The notes: generated from the sequence alone by a model not told the origin. 54,064 nt of DNA from Bacteroidales bacterium (GCA_009777825.1 WRLA01000012.1:1-54064); one strand, 5' to 3'; positions 42,022-50,916 are shown, numbered from the stretch's first letter. A program made the numbers and translations.

Positions 42022-42069
42022 CGTTCTTAGGGTTTAAATGATACAATACTTTTATTAAAAAATTCTGCG

Positions 42070-42078
42070 GCAAAGGTA
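42070..42078 (-). promoter_or_regulatory. -7 box of the 41281 lipoprotein gene
   Basis: TACCTTTGC on the minus strand, 21 bp downstream of the palindrome at 42100. Confidence 0.75.
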
Positions 42079-42099
42079 CGGCGCGGAAAATTGCTGTAC

Positions 42100-42154
42100 T
42101 ACCCGCATATGCGGGTATTTTGCGTTTTGATGAAAAAACCCGCATATGCGGGTA
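42100..42154. promoter_or_regulatory. TACCCGCATATGCGGGTA operator, copies 2 and 3
   Basis: A full palindrome at 42100-42117 and a second copy at 42138-42154 lacking the first T, separated by the TTTTGCGTTTTGATG tail. Confidence 0.85.
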
Positions 42155-42191
42155 TGGGTTTGGAGGTCTTTCATTATTTCAAAATAATGTG

Positions 42192-42200
42192 TACCTTTGC
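42192..42200 (+). promoter_or_regulatory. -7 box of the AbiEii-type pair
   Basis: TACCTTTGC, 15 bp before the ATG at 42216. The palindrome copy at 42138-42154 lies 37 bp upstream, a different spacing from the minus-strand genes. Confidence 0.7.
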
Positions 42201-42215
42201 ATAAATTTTTTATTT

Positions 42216-42542
42216 ATGTGGTCAGACTGGAAAGATAAAGTTAAACCGAATGCGCAAATTCCAAAAAAACTTCTTTGGGACGTTGATTGGAATGATTTTG
42301 ATGTGCAGAAAAATAAAAAAATGGTCGTGCAGCGGGTTATTGAATATGGTTTGCCCGAAGATTATAACACAATGTTTCACCTTTATGGCGGCGTTTCGGG
42401 TGTTAGGGAAATTATTAAAGAGATACCGAATTTTCGTTATCCACAAGATATTTCTTTTATTTGTGCGGCTTTTAATTTTAAAAAAGAGGATTTAGAATGT
42501 TACAAACGGCAACAGTTGAGAAAGCAACGTATGAACTCTTGA
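42216..42542 (+). CDS. Antitoxin-like (DUF6922-type) partner of AbiEii
   Basis: 108 residues from ATG 42216, chosen because it follows the promoter; the frame is open farther upstream but through the operator. The protein starts MWSDWKDKVKPNAQIPKKLLWDVDW and has MVVQRVIEYGLPEDYN, a form I associate with DUF6922 proteins encoded before nucleotidyltransferase toxins. It overlaps the next gene by 46 bp, so the two are translated together. Role as the antitoxin is inferred from position. Confidence 0.75.
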   Translation: MWSDWKDKVKPNAQIPKKLLWDVDWNDFDVQKNKKMVVQRVIEYGLPEDYNTMFHLYGGVSGVREIIKEIPNFRYPQDISFICAAFNFKKEDLECYKRQQLRKQRMNS

Positions 42543-43141
42543 AAAAGTTAATGAAAGACGACATGTTATCGGACTTTCTGCTTGCAGGCGGTACAAATCT
42601 CGCGCTCCAAATAGGACACAGAAAAAGCATAGATTTGGACTTGTTCTCGTATCAATCATTTGACGCTTATGCACTTGAAAAGCATTTGAAAAATAATTAT
42701 AATTTTGTTCCACACCGCGTTTTTGATGTAAATACGGTTTTGGGTCATATTGACGATATAAAAGTTGATATTGTGGCACATATCTACCCGCTTTTAAACC
42801 CGCCTTTGATTAATGATGAAGTTCGCTTGTATTCTCTGCAGGACATTGCCTGTATGAAACTTGTCGCAATCAGTGATAACGGCACACGGTTGAAAGACTT
42901 TGTTGATGTTGCCTTTTTATCTACAAAAATGTCGTTGATTGAAATGCTTGATTGTTATCAAAAAAAATATGACCGACCAAATTTTTATCACGCGGCAAAA
43001 GGACTTTCCTATTTTGGCGATATTGATTTTGATACCTCTATCAATTTAATTAACGCCAAATTTGACTGGAAAAAGATTGAGAAAAGAATTTCACAAATGA
43101 TAAAATACGAAACAAAAATTTTTGATGCTGCGCCGGTATAA
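42497..43141 (+). CDS. AbiEii/AbiGii-type nucleotidyltransferase toxin
   Basis: 214 residues. The nucleotidyltransferase core is clear: FLLAGGTNLALQIGHRKSIDLDLFS carries the GG and D-x-D motif that binds metal and nucleotide, followed by VKVDIVAHIYP-like strand IKVDIVAHIYPLL and the ALIALAKL-type segment SLQDIACMKLVAISD. AbiEii-type toxins transfer nucleotides to tRNA acceptor stems, block translation and can stop phage growth. Paired with the overlapping upstream gene. Confidence 0.9.
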   Translation: MLQTATVEKATYELLKKLMKDDMLSDFLLAGGTNLALQIGHRKSIDLDLFSYQSFDAYALEKHLKNNYNFVPHRVFDVNTVLGHIDDIKVDIVAHIYPLLNPPLINDEVRLYSLQDIACMKLVAISDNGTRLKDFVDVAFLSTKMSLIEMLDCYQKKYDRPNFYHAAKGLSYFGDIDFDTSINLINAKFDWKKIEKRISQMIKYETKIFDAAPV

Positions 43142-43145
43142 AAAA

Positions 43146-43240
43146 TTGTCTGAACTGTGATGTGTGTGATTTTTGTGATGAACATGAGTTGAAAAATCAT
43201 AAAAATCAAATAAATCACACTAAAATCACAGTTCAGACAA
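43146..43240. repeat. Large TTGTCTGAACTGTGA hairpin between convergent genes
   Basis: TTGTCTGAACTGTGATGTGT at the left pairs with its complement ending TCACAGTTCAGACAA at the right. It lies between the AbiEii stop and the stop of the lipoprotein at 43260, where it could end transcription from both sides. It has no clean T-run. Confidence 0.75.
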
Positions 43241-43259
43241 CGGGACAGAACGGGACCGA

Positions 43260-45032
43260 CTACGGCTTATTCGTCTCCCCCGAATTGCAATCCGCAAACG
43301 TATTGCCTTCTAACACAGCCTCGCCATTGTTCATGAAGTATATTCCATAGTATAACGACTTGGCTATATGGCAATTTCTTATGGTTACCTGGTCGGCGCG
43401 GGTTCCGTTAACGAGAACGATGCCTGCCCAATAGTCACTTTTACCGCCATTCATGATGTCGCAATACTCTAAAATATTGCCTTCCAAGGCGTTACTGTTG
43501 AAATGAATATTTTGCCAATATCCTTTTTGGTCGTTCACTCCGGTGATTTTAATACGATTGTCGGCTGTGCCTTGCGCTACTAATTTTCCATTATTTTCAA
43601 TAGAAATATAGGAATCGCTCATCATTTTTATTTGTACGCCGGCTTTTATTGTCAAGGTAGCGCTATTAGTAGAATTGATGGTATGCCAGTTTTTCAAAAA
43701 GTAAGGAGCATTTACATATTCCAACGTTACATTTCTGCTCAAAGTGCCGGCGTCCACCATAATTCCTTTATTGGGTTCCGTATTGCTGAATGTGTTGCCT
43801 GTGCCGATGTTTCTCAAATTACTAAAACTGTTATTCACATACATCGGATGTTGATCAACATCGCTATCGGCGCAATTAATAAACGTATTGTTCTTAAATT
43901 CCACAAAACCACCATCGTTCCGAACCGTTAATCCCGTATATTTTGAGTCTTTGAACGTACAATTATTGATTGTCATTTCACAACCCACATGAACCATACC
44001 ATAGTAATCGCTGCTGCCACCATATTCAAAAATACAATATTCGAGTACGCTTCCATCGCATTGACCGATGCCTACATTGTTCCAGTCGCCCGGTTTCGGA
44101 GCGCTTCTGTCGCTTGTAAAAATAATAGGTAATGCTTCTGTTCCCTTTGCTATCAGAGTACCGTTGTTGCTGATGCTAAAATATGCGTTAGTACCCATTC
44201 GTATTGTTGTGCCGGGCGAGATGGTGAGTTTGTTATTGTCGTTGAGCGATAGCCACGATGGTATCAGATAAACGCCCGGCGCGAGGATTTTGTCGCCGGT
44301 GTTGATCATGTCGTTGGTGAGTTCGGTAACGACGTCGCCCTCTTTGGTGATGGTAACTGTCCATTTTTTGGTGTTTGAGCCGTCGCCCGAAGTAACGTAA
44401 TAGTCGAGGGGCGTGGCGAAGTTGTTTGTCGTAACGCCGCTGGTTTGCGGAACGCCGTTAACGGTTACTGTGGCGTTTGGCGACAGGGTGAAGGTTGGTT
44501 TCACTGCGGTCAGATCGAACGCCGAAGTTGCTTTGGCATTGATTGTGCCGGTGTTTTGGTCAATCGTTGCAACGCCGATGATTCCGTCGAAGGTGAATGT
44601 CAGGAAGTTGGCTTCGGTTCCGGTGGCGCCGCCCTCTTTGGTGATGGTAACGGTCCAGTGTTTTACCGTTGTGCCGTCTTCTGCCGTAACAGAGTAAATC
44701 ACGGGAACGGCAAAGTTGTTAGAGGAGGAACCGCTGGTTTGCGTAACGCCATTAACGGTTGCCGTCGCACCCGCCGAGATTGTGAAAACGGGTTTCATCG
44801 TAGCCAAATCAACCGACGCATTCGCCATAGCGACAATAGTTTTTGCATCTTTGTTGATGGTGGCAGAGCCAACAATTCCATCAAACGTAAAAGCGATAAA
44901 ATCCGCTTCCGTTGATTTCGGGTCATCCTTTTCACATGAAGTGAAGAACATTGAGACGGCAATAGCCATCATTACTACTTTTGCGCTTAACAGAAAAGCG
45001 CTCTTACTGTTTTTTAAGAATACTTTTGTCAT
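43260..45032 (-). CDS. Lipoprotein with two DUF5018-like domains and a parallel beta-helix
   Basis: 590 residues. The leader MTKVFLKNSKSAFLLSAKVV ends SMFFTSC, then EKDDPKSTE. Two similar units (residues 40-130 and 137-235) have FIAFTFDGIVGSATIN, ATVNGVTQTSG and DGTTVKHWTVTITKEG, as in DUF5018-like repeats. From about residue 260 on a parallel beta-helix is built of rungs such as GSVLEYCIFEYGG and MTINNCTFKDSKYTGLTVRN. It is a likely surface adhesin or glycan-binding protein. A fragment of a related beta-helix lies just upstream at 45175. Confidence 0.88.
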   Translation of the reverse strand: MTKVFLKNSKSAFLLSAKVVMMAIAVSMFFTSCEKDDPKSTEADFIAFTFDGIVGSATINKDAKTIVAMANASVDLATMKPVFTISAGATATVNGVTQTSGSSSNNFAVPVIYSVTAEDGTTVKHWTVTITKEGGATGTEANFLTFTFDGIIGVATIDQNTGTINAKATSAFDLTAVKPTFTLSPNATVTVNGVPQTSGVTTNNFATPLDYYVTSGDGSNTKKWTVTITKEGDVVTELTNDMINTGDKILAPGVYLIPSWLSLNDNNKLTISPGTTIRMGTNAYFSISNNGTLIAKGTEALPIIFTSDRSAPKPGDWNNVGIGQCDGSVLEYCIFEYGGSSDYYGMVHVGCEMTINNCTFKDSKYTGLTVRNDGGFVEFKNNTFINCADSDVDQHPMYVNNSFSNLRNIGTGNTFSNTEPNKGIMVDAGTLSRNVTLEYVNAPYFLKNWHTINSTNSATLTIKAGVQIKMMSDSYISIENNGKLVAQGTADNRIKITGVNDQKGYWQNIHFNSNALEGNILEYCDIMNGGKSDYWAGIVLVNGTRADQVTIRNCHIAKSLYYGIYFMNNGEAVLEGNTFADCNSGETNKP

Positions 45033-45093
45033 CTTTTTAAGGTTTTAAATGATTATACAATATTATTATTAAGTTTTACTAAAAAATTCCGGT

Positions 45094-45102
45094 GCAAAGG
45101 TA
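45094..45102 (-). promoter_or_regulatory. -7 box of the 43260 lipoprotein gene
   Basis: TACCTTTGC on the minus strand, 61 bp before the ATG and 21 bp downstream of the palindrome at 45124. Confidence 0.75.
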
Positions 45103-45123
45103 CGGCGCGGAAAATTGCTGTAC

Positions 45124-45178
45124 TACCCGCATATGCGGGTATTTTGCGTTTTGATGAAAAAAACCGCATATGCGGGTA
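45124..45178. promoter_or_regulatory. TACCCGCATATGCGGGTA operator, copies 4 and 5
   Basis: A full palindrome at 45124-45141 and a slightly shortened copy at 45164-45178, with the same tail and spacing as at 42100-42154. Confidence 0.85.
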
Positions 45179-45384
45179 TTTACTCCCCAGCCCTGATTGT
45201 TGCGGATTGTACAGTTATTCAGCGTAATAGCACCTTCATAACTCACACTGATTGCTGCTTGGTCTGTCCCTTTAACATATTCTATAATACACCAATTCAA
45301 CTCGCTGCCATTGTTTCTTGAAAAACGTAAACCACCATAATAACCCCAATAATAAGTCATACCGAAATATTGAAAAAAACATCA
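45175..45384 (-). pseudogene. Truncated parallel beta-helix gene fragment
   Basis: The minus frame reads GLRFSRNNGSELNWCIIEYV and AAISVSYEGAITLNNCTIRN, matching the rung pattern of the beta-helix at 43260 (GSVLEYCIFEYGG, MTINNCTFKDS). It starts at a stop codon near 45384 and breaks off at 45178, exactly where the palindrome cassette begins. The 3' part of the old gene is missing. Confidence 0.7.
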
Positions 45385-45470
45385 TAAAACATGGAAAAGT
45401 TCATCATACAATATAAACAAACTTTTTACAAAAAATCTCAATTTTCAATTCTCAATTCTCAATTAAGTCG

Positions 45471-45479
45471 TACCTTTGC
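45471..45479 (+). promoter_or_regulatory. -7 box of the Asp-box T9SS gene
   Basis: TACCTTTGC in an AATTAAGTCGTACCTTTGCG context, 27 bp before the ATG. No TACGTA or TACCCGC site is present. Confidence 0.7.
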
Positions 45480-45506
45480 GCCAATTTTAATTAAATATAA
45501 TTTACA

Positions 45507-47885
45507 ATGAAAAAACTTTTATTATGTATGTTAGTTGCAGGTTTGACGATGCCTGCCATGGCGCAAATTGCTATTGGTTTATGGAGGTCGGCGGGCGTTT
45601 CGCAGAGTTACGACCGGCAGACGCAAGGTTCGGTTTACCCGATGACCCAACGGCATGACGACGGTTTTATCGGTTGTACATGGACGAATGATGATAACGC
45701 TCCGTTTTCGGGAAGCAGTACGCCCAATCGGGGCATCGGCTACGCTTATTCGGCGGATGACGGACAGACATGGAGCACGCAGGAAAACAGAGTAGGCGGG
45801 ATACCGGTCTATTGGCCCTCGTATGCCCAATGGGGCGCTAACGGCGAGGCCATCCTTGCCCGAAGCGCCGATTCTTACGTGCATAATGGCGTGCAGGTTT
45901 TGAATGGGCTTGTATTGATGACGCGCCCGAACAAAGGTCAGGGAGCGTGGACAATCACGCCCGTTCCCTATCCCGCCGGAACGTCGCCCAATGACGGCTA
46001 TGTTATGGTGTGGGCGCGAATGACCACCAGCGGCGCTAATCATCAATATATCCATATCATGTCGCCGATGACTACTCCCACTGCACAACCATATCAAGGA
46101 TATACTACTCCTGTGTTTTATTATAGAACGCAGGATGGCGGTTCGACGTGGGATATTAATGGAAAATTACTCCCCGAAATGCTCGGAGAAGAATGGAATA
46201 AACAATCCTACTATAGCGACGCCATATCTTTTGCTGTGCAGGGAAATACTGTGGCATGTTCTTTTATATGCACAGGAAACCACGGCTACGTATTAAAATC
46301 GTACAATAATGGCGACACATGGGAAAGCATTAAATTTTTCGATTCCCCGGTTCGCAGGGACGCGACTCCCACAGATTATGCCGACACCGTCTATATTCCC
46401 AGCCAAGGATGTATCGCGTTGGATAACAATGGAAAGATTCATGTTGCTTTTTCGGTAATAATGGCTAAGAATAATCAGACTGAAGGAAGTTGTACCTATT
46501 TTTTAGGTTGGTCCACCTCTTTCCTCACTTATTGGAATGAAGAGATGGAACCGATTGACGGGGATAATGATTTTGTTTACTATGAAATAGATCAGTTAAT
46601 AGATAACTATTTTAATTGGGATATGTTTGATGGTGATAGGTTATATGTGAACTCTACCTATCCCAAGTGGCCCATTATCGGATTTTATACTCCGTTAAAC
46701 GACGAGCACTATTTTGCAATAGATTTCGACATAATTAGAACATGGGCGGCAGCGAGTTATGGCATCGCCGGCTGTTTTTCATTTCCGCAAATGACATTTG
46801 ATGCGCAAAACAGATTGCGGTTGGCTTACCTCGGATTGGTAGATAACGGACATAAAGGTAATAACCGTTGGCTCCGTCATCCCTATTTCACTGTCTCTTA
46901 CGATGGCGGACAATCCTGGACAAAAACGGAATATCTTGTAAATTTCGTTGGCGTTATTGATCGAGAATTTGCCTATCTGACCTTAGCCGGTCTCGGTGAT
47001 GACAAGATGTATCTGATGGCGCAAACGGATGAATACCCGGGCACTTACATAGCCGGTGATCACAGTGCGACAGATAATAATTACACTTTTTTCACCGTTG
47101 AAGGCGTACCACCGTCGCCGCCACCGCAACCCTCGTGCAATTCCATAACAGATGCAACCGCAACAATTGAACCGGATTGTAAATCGGCAACCATCACCTG
47201 GACGCCTGTGGACGGAGCCAAAGAGTACGAAATCAGAAGAAACAAAACGCTTTTAGGGAGAGTTACTACGCCTACCTATACCGACAACTTCAATTTTGTC
47301 AACGGAACGACCTACAAATGGAAAATCAAAACCATTTGCAGCGAGAACGCATCAAGGGTGGTATCCGCCTCTGTAACAGCAGAATGTGAAGTGTGCGACC
47401 CCGTAACAAACGCAAAAGCCGAAATCGAAAACTGCGAAACAGCAACCGTCACCTGGACAGCCGTAGCCGGAGCCAAAGAGTACGAAATCAGCAGAGACGG
47501 CAACATTTTAGGCGCCGTTACCACGCCTCCGTTTACCGAAATCGCCGAATTTGAACACGGAAAATCTTATACTTGGAAGATAAAAGCCATTTGCAACTTA
47601 AGCGAATCAACCGAAGTTCTCGCATCCGCAACAGGCGACTGCGTAGGCATTTCCGAATTCGCCAACACCATTTCCATTTACCCCAACCCCGCCAACACCT
47701 CCGTAACCATCAACGCCAAAGGTTTCGCCAAAGTTGAAATTTATAACCCCATCGGACAGTTAATAGAATCAACCACAGCCAACACCGTTGTCGTCTCTTC
47801 CTACAACACCGGTATTTATTTCTTCAAAGTCTATGACGGCAACGGAAACAGCGTTACCAAACGGGTGATGGTGGCGAGAATGTAA
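45507..47885 (+). CDS. T9SS-secreted Asp-box (sialidase-like propeller) protein with FnIII domains
   Basis: 792 residues. A signal peptide (MKKLLLCMLVAGLTMPAMAQ) is followed by a beta-propeller with four Asp boxes: SADDGQTW (near residue 81), TQDGGSTW (208), SYNNGDTW (266) and SYDGGQSW (464). Two fibronectin type III-like domains come next (CNSITDATATIEPDCKSATI and a second with VTWTAVAGAKEYEI). The T9SS sorting domain begins ISIYPNPANTSV near residue 722. The Asp-box fold is shared by sialidases and other glycan-active proteins. The sialidase Arg triad is not obvious, so activity is open. Confidence 0.88.
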   Translation: MKKLLLCMLVAGLTMPAMAQIAIGLWRSAGVSQSYDRQTQGSVYPMTQRHDDGFIGCTWTNDDNAPFSGSSTPNRGIGYAYSADDGQTWSTQENRVGGIPVYWPSYAQWGANGEAILARSADSYVHNGVQVLNGLVLMTRPNKGQGAWTITPVPYPAGTSPNDGYVMVWARMTTSGANHQYIHIMSPMTTPTAQPYQGYTTPVFYYRTQDGGSTWDINGKLLPEMLGEEWNKQSYYSDAISFAVQGNTVACSFICTGNHGYVLKSYNNGDTWESIKFFDSPVRRDATPTDYADTVYIPSQGCIALDNNGKIHVAFSVIMAKNNQTEGSCTYFLGWSTSFLTYWNEEMEPIDGDNDFVYYEIDQLIDNYFNWDMFDGDRLYVNSTYPKWPIIGFYTPLNDEHYFAIDFDIIRTWAAASYGIAGCFSFPQMTFDAQNRLRLAYLGLVDNGHKGNNRWLRHPYFTVSYDGGQSWTKTEYLVNFVGVIDREFAYLTLAGLGDDKMYLMAQTDEYPGTYIAGDHSATDNNYTFFTVEGVPPSPPPQPSCNSITDATATIEPDCKSATITWTPVDGAKEYEIRRNKTLLGRVTTPTYTDNFNFVNGTTYKWKIKTICSENASRVVSASVTAECEVCDPVTNAKAEIENCETATVTWTAVAGAKEYEISRDGNILGAVTTPPFTEIAEFEHGKSYTWKIKAICNLSESTEVLASATGDCVGISEFANTISIYPNPANTSVTINAKGFAKVEIYNPIGQLIESTTANTVVVSSYNTGIYFFKVYDGNGNSVTKRVMVARM

Positions 47886-47930
47886 TTTTGTTGGCTAACC
47901 TTATCGCATATCGCATATCGCAAAAAAACG

Positions 47931-47939
47931 TACTTTTGC
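47931..47939 (+). promoter_or_regulatory. -7 box directly before the flippase gene
   Basis: TACTTTTGC only 3 bp before the ATG at 47943, so a transcript from it would be leaderless. It is preceded by ATATCGCATATCGCA repeats. Confidence 0.45.
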
Positions 47940-47942
47940 AAA

Positions 47943-49445
47943 ATGAATCCTTTTAAACAGTTAGCGGGACAGACGGCTATTTACGGCATGTCGAGCATTT
48001 TGGGGCGACTTTTGAACTATTTGTTGGTGCCTGTTTATACTCGTGTGCTGGCGCCGGGCGAGTACGGCGATTTCTCCGTCATGTTTTCTTATGTGGGGAT
48101 TTTGATTGTGATTGTTACTTACGGCATGGAGACGGCTTACTTTCGCTATGCTGCCAAGTATGGCAACAATTCCAATGTGTACTCCAGCACATTTTGGTCG
48201 GTTTTTGTTACTTCGGCGCTTTTTATCGTGTTGACCCAATGTTTCGCTTCGCCGCTCGCTTTGCTGATTGACTATGCCGACCATCCGGAGTATGTGCGGT
48301 GGTTCGGATGGGTTATCGGCATTGACGCTTTAACGTCCATTCCCTTTGCTTATTTGCGTCAGATGGGAAAAGCGAAAAAATTTGCAATAGTGCGCTTGGT
48401 CAATATCGCTATTTTTGTGCTGTGCAATCTATTTTTCATCGTTTTATCTCCTTACATCATGAATAAAGGCGGCGATTCCCTCTTAAAACCGCTGATTGGA
48501 GCGTTTTTCAATGAAAAAAAATTAGTGTCCTACGTCTTTATCTCCAATGTCATCTCGTCGGCGAGTATGTTATTGCTTCTGTTTCCGGAAATTTTAAAAG
48601 GATTTGGCAAATTTGACGTTATGATATGGAAAAAACTGATGACTTTCGCTATCCCGATGCTTTTTGTAGGACTTTCGGGCAATATCAACGAGAACATTGA
48701 CCGCCTGATGTTGCGCTATATGCTTCCCGCGGGGATTGCCGAAGCGCAGGTTGGGATTTATTCGGCATGTTACAAAATTTCCATCCTGATGGCTCTGTTC
48801 ACGCAAGCGTATCGCTATGCCGCAGAGCCGTTCTTCTTCAATTATGCCAAAGAAAAAGACTCCAAAACCGTTTACGCAACCCTATTAAATTACTTTGTCA
48901 TCATTGTTTGCGCACTGTTTCTGCTCACCATGCTCTTTCTGGATGTGATCATCATCATCATCGGACAAGAATACAGAGAGGGACAAACGGTGATACCTAT
49001 TTTGATGATGGCGTTGCTGTTCTTGGGCGTTTACTACAACCTTTCGATATGGTATAAACTCTCCGACAAGACTATTTACGGCGCCATCATCTCATTCATC
49101 GGCGCGGCTATCACTATCATTGTCAACCTGATAACAATTCCATTCTTCGGATTTATCGGATCGGCGTGGGCGACCCTCGCCTGTTATACTTCCATGATGG
49201 TCATCTCGTACTTCTGGGGACAAAAACATTTCGCCGTCAACTACAACATCAAGAAATTCTGCATCTACACCGGAAGCGCCTTGCTGATTTATTTTGCGAG
49301 TTCACTGTTCGGACAGTTGAATCTGTATATTCGTCTGGCTATCAATGTATTTCTTTTCTTCCTCTTTGTCTTAATCGCTTGCAGGGTGGAAAAAATCTCT
49401 CCGATGGCGGTGCTACGGAAGATGCTGGCAAGAGAACACAGATGA
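47943..49445 (+). CDS. Polysaccharide flippase (Wzx/MATE-like oligosaccharide exporter)
   Basis: 500 residues with about 14 hydrophobic segments and the family opening FKQLAGQTAIYGMSSILGRLLNYLLVPVYTRVL. It should flip undecaprenyl-linked oligosaccharides across the inner membrane for surface polysaccharide or O-antigen. The Stealth phosphotransferase gene downstream fits a surface polysaccharide role. Confidence 0.93.
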   Translation: MNPFKQLAGQTAIYGMSSILGRLLNYLLVPVYTRVLAPGEYGDFSVMFSYVGILIVIVTYGMETAYFRYAAKYGNNSNVYSSTFWSVFVTSALFIVLTQCFASPLALLIDYADHPEYVRWFGWVIGIDALTSIPFAYLRQMGKAKKFAIVRLVNIAIFVLCNLFFIVLSPYIMNKGGDSLLKPLIGAFFNEKKLVSYVFISNVISSASMLLLLFPEILKGFGKFDVMIWKKLMTFAIPMLFVGLSGNINENIDRLMLRYMLPAGIAEAQVGIYSACYKISILMALFTQAYRYAAEPFFFNYAKEKDSKTVYATLLNYFVIIVCALFLLTMLFLDVIIIIIGQEYREGQTVIPILMMALLFLGVYYNLSIWYKLSDKTIYGAIISFIGAAITIIVNLITIPFFGFIGSAWATLACYTSMMVISYFWGQKHFAVNYNIKKFCIYTGSALLIYFASSLFGQLNLYIRLAINVFLFFLFVLIACRVEKISPMAVLRKMLAREHR

Positions 49446-49541
49446 CATATCTCTAACCGACACTTTGCGTTAAAGATTTTTTTGCTACCTTTGCCGCGGC
49501 TGTAAAATAGCAAAAATTCAAAAGAAAAAAATAGAGGACAG

Positions 49542-49710
49542 ATGAACACCGACATTCAAAACATATCAACCCAAGGCAAAGGATTGAAAGTAGAATTTAT
49601 CGTTGGCATTACACCAAAAAAATTAGAAAAACATCGCCAAACTCAAAGCCAAAGGTTTAATAGAGCGCATCGGTCCCGACAGAGGCGGATATTGGAAAGT
49701 AATCAAATAG
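49542..49710 (+). pseudogene. Frameshifted winged-helix remnant
   Basis: Frame 0 reads VEFIVGITPKKLEK and the next frame, from 49630, reads NIAKLKAKGLIERIGPDRGG then YWKVIK and a stop. Joined, this is the C-terminal winged helix typical of AlbA_2 or Fic-type proteins, related in kind to the end of the protein at 35492. The catalytic part is gone. Confidence 0.6.
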
Positions 49711-49720
49711 CACAAAGAAC

Positions 49721-50722
49721 ATGAAAGAGAATTACCCGATAGACTTTGTAGTAACGTGGATAGACGGCAACGACCCCGAATGGCAAGCCGAATTCCAAAA
49801 GTATTATAAAGAGGAAAAAGGCATTGACGCCTCCATCTCCCGCGTCCGCGACTGGGACAATCTGCAATATTGGTTCCGTAGCGTTGAAAAATATGTGCCT
49901 TGGGTGAATAAAATCCATTTGATTACGTGGGGACATCTGCCAAAATGGATAAACAAAGATGCTGAGAAGCTCAATATCGTCAAACATACCGATTTTATTC
50001 CGGAAGAATATTTGCCGACTTTTTCTTGTAATCCAATAGAACTAAATATTCATAGGATCAAAAATTTAAGCAGGAACTTTGTATATTTCAATGATGATCT
50101 GTTTATCGGGAAAAAAATTAATCGAACACGTTTTTTCCGAAAAGGTAAACCCGTTGATTTTGCACAACTTACGCCCATTTCCCCCATTATACCATTTGGA
50201 CATTATGTACTGAATGGTATTAGTCTGACACACAAACGACACCATTTTACGTCTGCCATTAAGAAACATTTATTTAGGTGGTTTAACATGAAATACGGGA
50301 TAACGGCAAATTTGAAAAATTTATTTTTGTTGCCGTTTGCCAATAATGTGGGGCTGAAAAATCCACATGTCGCCATCCCGTTTTTGAAATCCACGTTTGA
50401 AAAAGTTTGGGAAGAAGAATATGAAACGTTACACGCCACCAGTAAAAGCAAATTCAGAGATTATACCAATATTACAGACTGGGTCATGCGCTACGAACAA
50501 CTTTTGAGTGGTAATTTTGCGCCTCACTCCATTAAAGATACCCACACCGACGTAATTACCGACCGGCGTGCCGAAGAAATCGCCGCTTACATCGTAAAAC
50601 AGAAATACGCCCTGTTCTGCATCAACGACAGCGACGAAATTGTGGAGTTTGAAAAAATTAAAAACATTATCAATCAGGCATTTGAGAAAATATTGCCGGA
50701 GAAAAGTTCGTTTGAGTTATGA
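49721..50722 (+). CDS. Stealth-family sugar-phosphate transferase
   Basis: 333 residues. Stealth conserved region 1 is DFVVTWIDGNDPEW (residues 8-21), followed by region 2 (WFRSVEKYVPWVNKIHLITWG, FVYFNDDLFIGK). The family transfers sugar-1-phosphates to build capsule or wall polysaccharide. The ATG lies 10 bp after the winged-helix remnant. Confidence 0.92.
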   Translation: MKENYPIDFVVTWIDGNDPEWQAEFQKYYKEEKGIDASISRVRDWDNLQYWFRSVEKYVPWVNKIHLITWGHLPKWINKDAEKLNIVKHTDFIPEEYLPTFSCNPIELNIHRIKNLSRNFVYFNDDLFIGKKINRTRFFRKGKPVDFAQLTPISPIIPFGHYVLNGISLTHKRHHFTSAIKKHLFRWFNMKYGITANLKNLFLLPFANNVGLKNPHVAIPFLKSTFEKVWEEEYETLHATSKSKFRDYTNITDWVMRYEQLLSGNFAPHSIKDTHTDVITDRRAEEIAAYIVKQKYALFCINDSDEIVEFEKIKNIINQAFEKILPEKSSFEL

Positions 50723-50863
50723 TTAATATGAACGCAATAAAACAACAATACCCATCCACTTCTTCGACGAAATTATCAATATTATGAAGAAGAGCGATTT
50801 TTCCCCATTTTTCCGCAATTCACCGATTTTTATCTTCCTATTATTTTATTTCAATATAAGTTG

Positions 50864-50872
50864 TATATTTGC
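50864..50872 (+). promoter_or_regulatory. -7 box of the Vor operon
   Basis: TATATTTGC, 44 bp before the ferredoxin-subunit ATG. The box at the head of four co-directional genes with short gaps fits one transcript. Confidence 0.65.
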
Positions 50873-50916
50873 AACACAGTACAATTATTTCTAAACAGTT
50901 AAAAATCAATAGAGAT

